From Bradyrhizobium canariense (GTDB taxonomy: Bacteria > Pseudomonadota > Alphaproteobacteria > Rhizobiales > Xanthobacteraceae), in the NCBI RefSeq assembly GCF_900105125.1, contig NZ_LT629750.1, positions 1 through 64,000 of the forward strand: a stretch of DNA of 64,000 nt, written 5' to 3'. Positions 62,091-64,000 of the stretch are shown here, in pieces. The stretch's first letter is position 1, and each line of letters begins with the position of its first letter. The notes beneath the pieces were generated by a model. It saw only the letters and a list, made by a program, of their open reading frames with translations, had not been told where the DNA came from and did no database searches. The position numbers were made by a program, and so were the translations under genes.

Positions 62091-62732
62091 TCATTCCGCG
62101 GCAGGACCATATCCCGCGATCCGGCCGAGAACGTTTTTGATCTCGGCCTTGGACAGCAGCGGCGGCGTTCCGATTTGCAGGCAGCCGTGATACTGCCGCG
62201 CCAGTGTTTCGACTTCGACCGCGAGCCACATCGCCTTTGAAAGCGATGGCCCGACGGCAATCATGCCGTGATGCGCCAGCAGACAGGCGAGCCTGTCCTC
62301 AAGCGCTTTGACGGCATACTGCGAGAGTTCCTGCGTGCCGTAGGTCGCATAGGGCGCGCATCGGATGGTATCGCCGCCGGCGCAGGCGATCATGTAGTGA
62401 ACCGGCGGAATCTCCAGGCCCATGATCGCCAGGATCGTCGCGTAGGGCGGATGCGCGTGGACCACGGCGTTCACTTCGGGCCGGGCTTTCAGAATATCGA
62501 GATGAAAGCGCCATTCGCTCGATGGTCGTGCGTCGGGCGCTAACGAGCCGTCGAGGCCCATGTAAACGATCTGCTCCGGCTGCATCGCCTCGTAGGGCAC
62601 GCTGGTCGGCGTGATCAGCATCCCCTCGTCGTGGCGCAGGCTGATATTGCCTGAGGTGCCCTGATTGATGCCCAGCTGGTTCATGCGCAGACAGGCATCG
62701 ATGATGGATTGGCGCTTGTCGTGGTCATTCAT
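62091..62732 (-). CDS. Class II aldolase (fuculose-phosphate aldolase-like)
   Basis: 213 residues from ATG 62732 (MNDHDKRQSIIDACLRMNQL); nine extra codons upstream are possible. Phosphate and catalytic parts are QGTSGNISLRHDEGMLITPT, SSEWRFH with the catalytic Glu, and zinc histidines in VHAHPP and LAHHGMIA. It cleaves a sugar phosphate to dihydroxyacetone phosphate and an aldehyde, or belongs to the related epimerases. No sugar operon nearby. Confidence 0.88.
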   Translation of the reverse strand: MNDHDKRQSIIDACLRMNQLGINQGTSGNISLRHDEGMLITPTSVPYEAMQPEQIVYMGLDGSLAPDARPSSEWRFHLDILKARPEVNAVVHAHPPYATILAIMGLEIPPVHYMIACAGGDTIRCAPYATYGTQELSQYAVKALEDRLACLLAHHGMIAVGPSLSKAMWLAVEVETLARQYHGCLQIGTPPLLSKAEIKNVLGRIAGYGPAAE

Positions 62733-62806
62733 GATCGGCATCCAAATTCCCCTGGGCATGCTCTGCGTGCGCGAAAGCTTCTGTGGGCCAAAGAACAGGT
62801 TTTGAA

Positions 62807-63295
62807 TTATGCGTTACTCGGCGGTCCGTCCTTCACAGCATCCGCAAATTTCCGCATCAGTCGTACCAACTCGTCGACGTCGCGAACCTCCCACGTCTCG
62901 AAGATGGTGCGGCCGATCCTTTCGCGCGCAGCGTCGACAAGGTCAGTCATCGCTTTGCCTTTCGGGGTAACGACGGCCTCGCGCACGCGGCGATCGGCAG
63001 CGCTTGCTTGACGCTCCGCCAGACCGAGGCTTTCCAGCTTTGCAACTTGACGGCTGACGGTGGTGTAGTCGCGCCCGACGCGGTCGGCCAGCTCCACCAC
63101 GCCGATCGGCCCGAACCGCTCGATTCCAACGAGGAGCGGGAACAGCGCCCGATCGAGCGGAATCCCGGCCTCCTTGATCAGCGCCTCGTCACGCTGCGGC
63201 CGGTTTATCACGCTGACAATATCAAGGACTGCCCCGTGAAGCTGGCGAAGCTGGTCGCCAATATGTGTATTTTGCACATTCTTTCTTGACGGCAT
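62807..63295 (-). CDS. MarR-family transcription regulator
   Basis: 162 residues from ATG 63295 with GAGGAG upstream; the longer frame to 63358 would include the operator. Winged helix GVVELADRVGRDYTTVSRQV with wing ERQASAADRRVREAVVTPKG. It is divergent from a quinone-oxidoreductase-like gene and two copies of the same 15-base palindrome lie at the start of both genes, which suggests self-repression and control of its neighbour by a small electrophile or phenolic ligand. Confidence 0.9.
   Translation of the reverse strand: MPSRKNVQNTHIGDQLRQLHGAVLDIVSVINRPQRDEALIKEAGIPLDRALFPLLVGIERFGPIGVVELADRVGRDYTTVSRQVAKLESLGLAERQASAADRRVREAVVTPKGKAMTDLVDAARERIGRTIFETWEVRDVDELVRLMRKFADAVKDGPPSNA
63264..63278. 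promoter_or_regulatory. MarR operator copy inside the marR coding start
   Basis: TGTGTATTTTGCACA, matching TGTGNATTNTNCACA with the site at 63313. It overlaps codons 6-11 of the regulator gene, so binding there could block its own transcription. Confidence 0.55.
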
Positions 63296-63312
63296 CGAAG
63301 GCTCCTCATATA

Positions 63313-63327
63313 TGTGCATTATACACA
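63313..63327. promoter_or_regulatory. MarR operator in the divergent promoter region
   Basis: TGTGCATTATACACA inside the longer ATATGTG...CACATAT palindrome, midway between the marR start (63295) and the oxidoreductase start (63357). AT-rich, so it probably overlaps the promoters. Confidence 0.7.
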
Positions 63328-63356
63328 TATTATCGAGAACCGAAAGAAAAACCGTC

Positions 63357-64000
63357 ATGAAAGCCGCGATCGTTCAGGGAGCCGGGCAGGCGCCCATCTA
63401 TGGGGATTTTGCAGAGCCGGTGCCGTCCTCTGGCGAAAACCGCATCACGGTTACGGCTGCTGCCATCAGCCATGTCGTCAAGAGCCGGGCCTCCGGCAAT
63501 CACTACAGCTCCTCGGGGCAGTTTCCCTTTGTGGTCGGCATAGACGGCGTCGGACGGCTCGACGACGGGCGCCGGGTCTATTTCGTCCTGCCCAAAGCGC
63601 CTCACGGCAGCATGGCGGAGCGAACCGTTGTGTCTTCGAGGCAGTGCCTGGCACTGCCTGATGAACTGGACGATGTGACGGCCGCAGCGATTGCCAATCC
63701 CGGCATGTCGTCTTGGGCGGCTTACAAGGAACGCGCCAAGCTCAAGGCCGGAGAAAGCGTACTGGTCAATGGCGCGACCGGCACCGCAGGCCGTCTCGCC
63801 GTCCAAATCGCAAAGCATCTCGGAGCGAAGAAAGTCATTGCGACCGCCCGCAATGCCGAGGCCCTAAAATCGCTCGCAGCACTCGGGGCCGATGTGACGA
63901 TACCTCTCGTCGAGGATGGAGCAGCGTTGGAAGACGCCTTCAAGGAGCAATTTGCTGATGGTGTGGATGTTGTGATCGACTATTTGTGGGGCCAGAGCGC
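63357..64000 (+). CDS. MDR-family quinone oxidoreductase-like enzyme, partial
   Basis: The gene runs off the right edge; about 214 residues are visible. The product begins MKAAIVQGAGQAPIYGDFAE and has GIDGVGRLDDGRRVYFVLPK and the cofactor loop VLVNGATGTAGRLAVQIAKH that favours NADPH. No zinc-binding cysteines are seen, so it fits the zinc-free quinone oxidoreductase branch of medium-chain reductases. Divergent from marR and sharing an operator with it, so probably induced by a quinone-like stress compound. Confidence 0.88.
   Translation, partial: MKAAIVQGAGQAPIYGDFAEPVPSSGENRITVTAAAISHVVKSRASGNHYSSSGQFPFVVGIDGVGRLDDGRRVYFVLPKAPHGSMAERTVVSSRQCLALPDELDDVTAAAIANPGMSSWAAYKERAKLKAGESVLVNGATGTAGRLAVQIAKHLGAKKVIATARNAEALKSLAALGADVTIPLVEDGAALEDAFKEQFADGVDVVIDYLWGQS

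Noticed and set aside
1..64000. CRISPR arrays, tRNA and rRNA genes
   Set aside because: No regularly spaced direct repeats and no cloverleaf or rRNA core sequence was found on reading through both strands.

Overview
The window looks like chromosomal DNA of a Bradyrhizobium-type alphaproteobacterium (Bradyrhizobiaceae). It is GC-rich and dominated by solute-binding proteins for TRAP, tripartite-tricarboxylate (TTT, Bug-type) and ABC uptake. It also carries dispersed palindromic repeats of a type familiar from Bradyrhizobium, plus short conserved proteins that match my memory of that genus. No search could be run, so taxonomy rests on recognition alone. I see no rRNA, tRNA or CRISPR array.

Layout. 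1-1.4 kb: start of a DUF302 gene, two intrinsic terminators, a palindromic repeat and small phage-like ORFs, one frameshifted. 1.45-3.8 kb: a decayed MBOAT O-acyltransferase plus SGNH-like partner, broken by many single-base indels. 3.8-5.6 kb: two GNAT acetyltransferases and small membrane proteins. 5.86-10.4 kb: a complete ABC importer operon (binding protein, two permeases, ATPase) ending in a metallophosphodiesterase. 10.4-13.35 kb: a lower-GC island with two convergent genes (GNAT with two membrane helices; SAM methyltransferase). Both start inside the same 24-bp sequence, present as an exact inverted repeat, next to a tyrosine recombinase with all catalytic residues. This is a candidate invertible two-gene switch and the most unusual feature of the window. 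13.4-25.4 kb: a Tat-exported amidohydrolase, two orphan Bug receptors, a Crp/Fnr regulator, two cyclase-family hydrolases, a two-gene unit (redoxin-like/2OG-dioxygenase fusion plus FkbH-type HAD protein), and an isolated lpxD.

25.5-34.2 kb, minus strand: a GntR regulator, then two complete TRAP transporters in tandem (fused QM plus P; separate P, Q, M), then a PoxB-like ThDP enzyme. A 12-codon leader ORF is stop-start coupled to the fused permease. 34.3-45.3 kb: two SDRs (one lacking the catalytic Ser and Tyr), a xanthine-dehydrogenase-family two-subunit oxidase overlapped with a ModA-like protein that has no signal peptide, a Bug receptor, an ABC binding protein, an MmgE/PrpD protein and a large molybdopterin oxidoreductase. 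45.4-53.3 kb: two enoyl-CoA hydratase-family proteins, an intact IS481-family element inside a palindromic repeat with a 5-bp target duplication, a GlcG/HbpS-like gene overlapped with a 1003-residue FAD/Fe-S oxidase, and a serine-glyoxylate-type aminotransferase. 53.3-57.5 kb: a PlsY that looks cyanobacterial, a TonB receptor and repeat-rich DNA. 57.5-64 kb: a Bug receptor and MFS carrier, a LysR/hydrolase pair with a clear operator, a class II aldolase, and a MarR/MDR-oxidoreductase pair with two matching operators.

Taken together the region is a catabolic-uptake accessory region: many high-affinity binding proteins for organic acids and aromatics paired with CoA, molybdenum or flavin enzymes under local GntR, LysR, MarR and Crp-type control, interrupted by mobile DNA.
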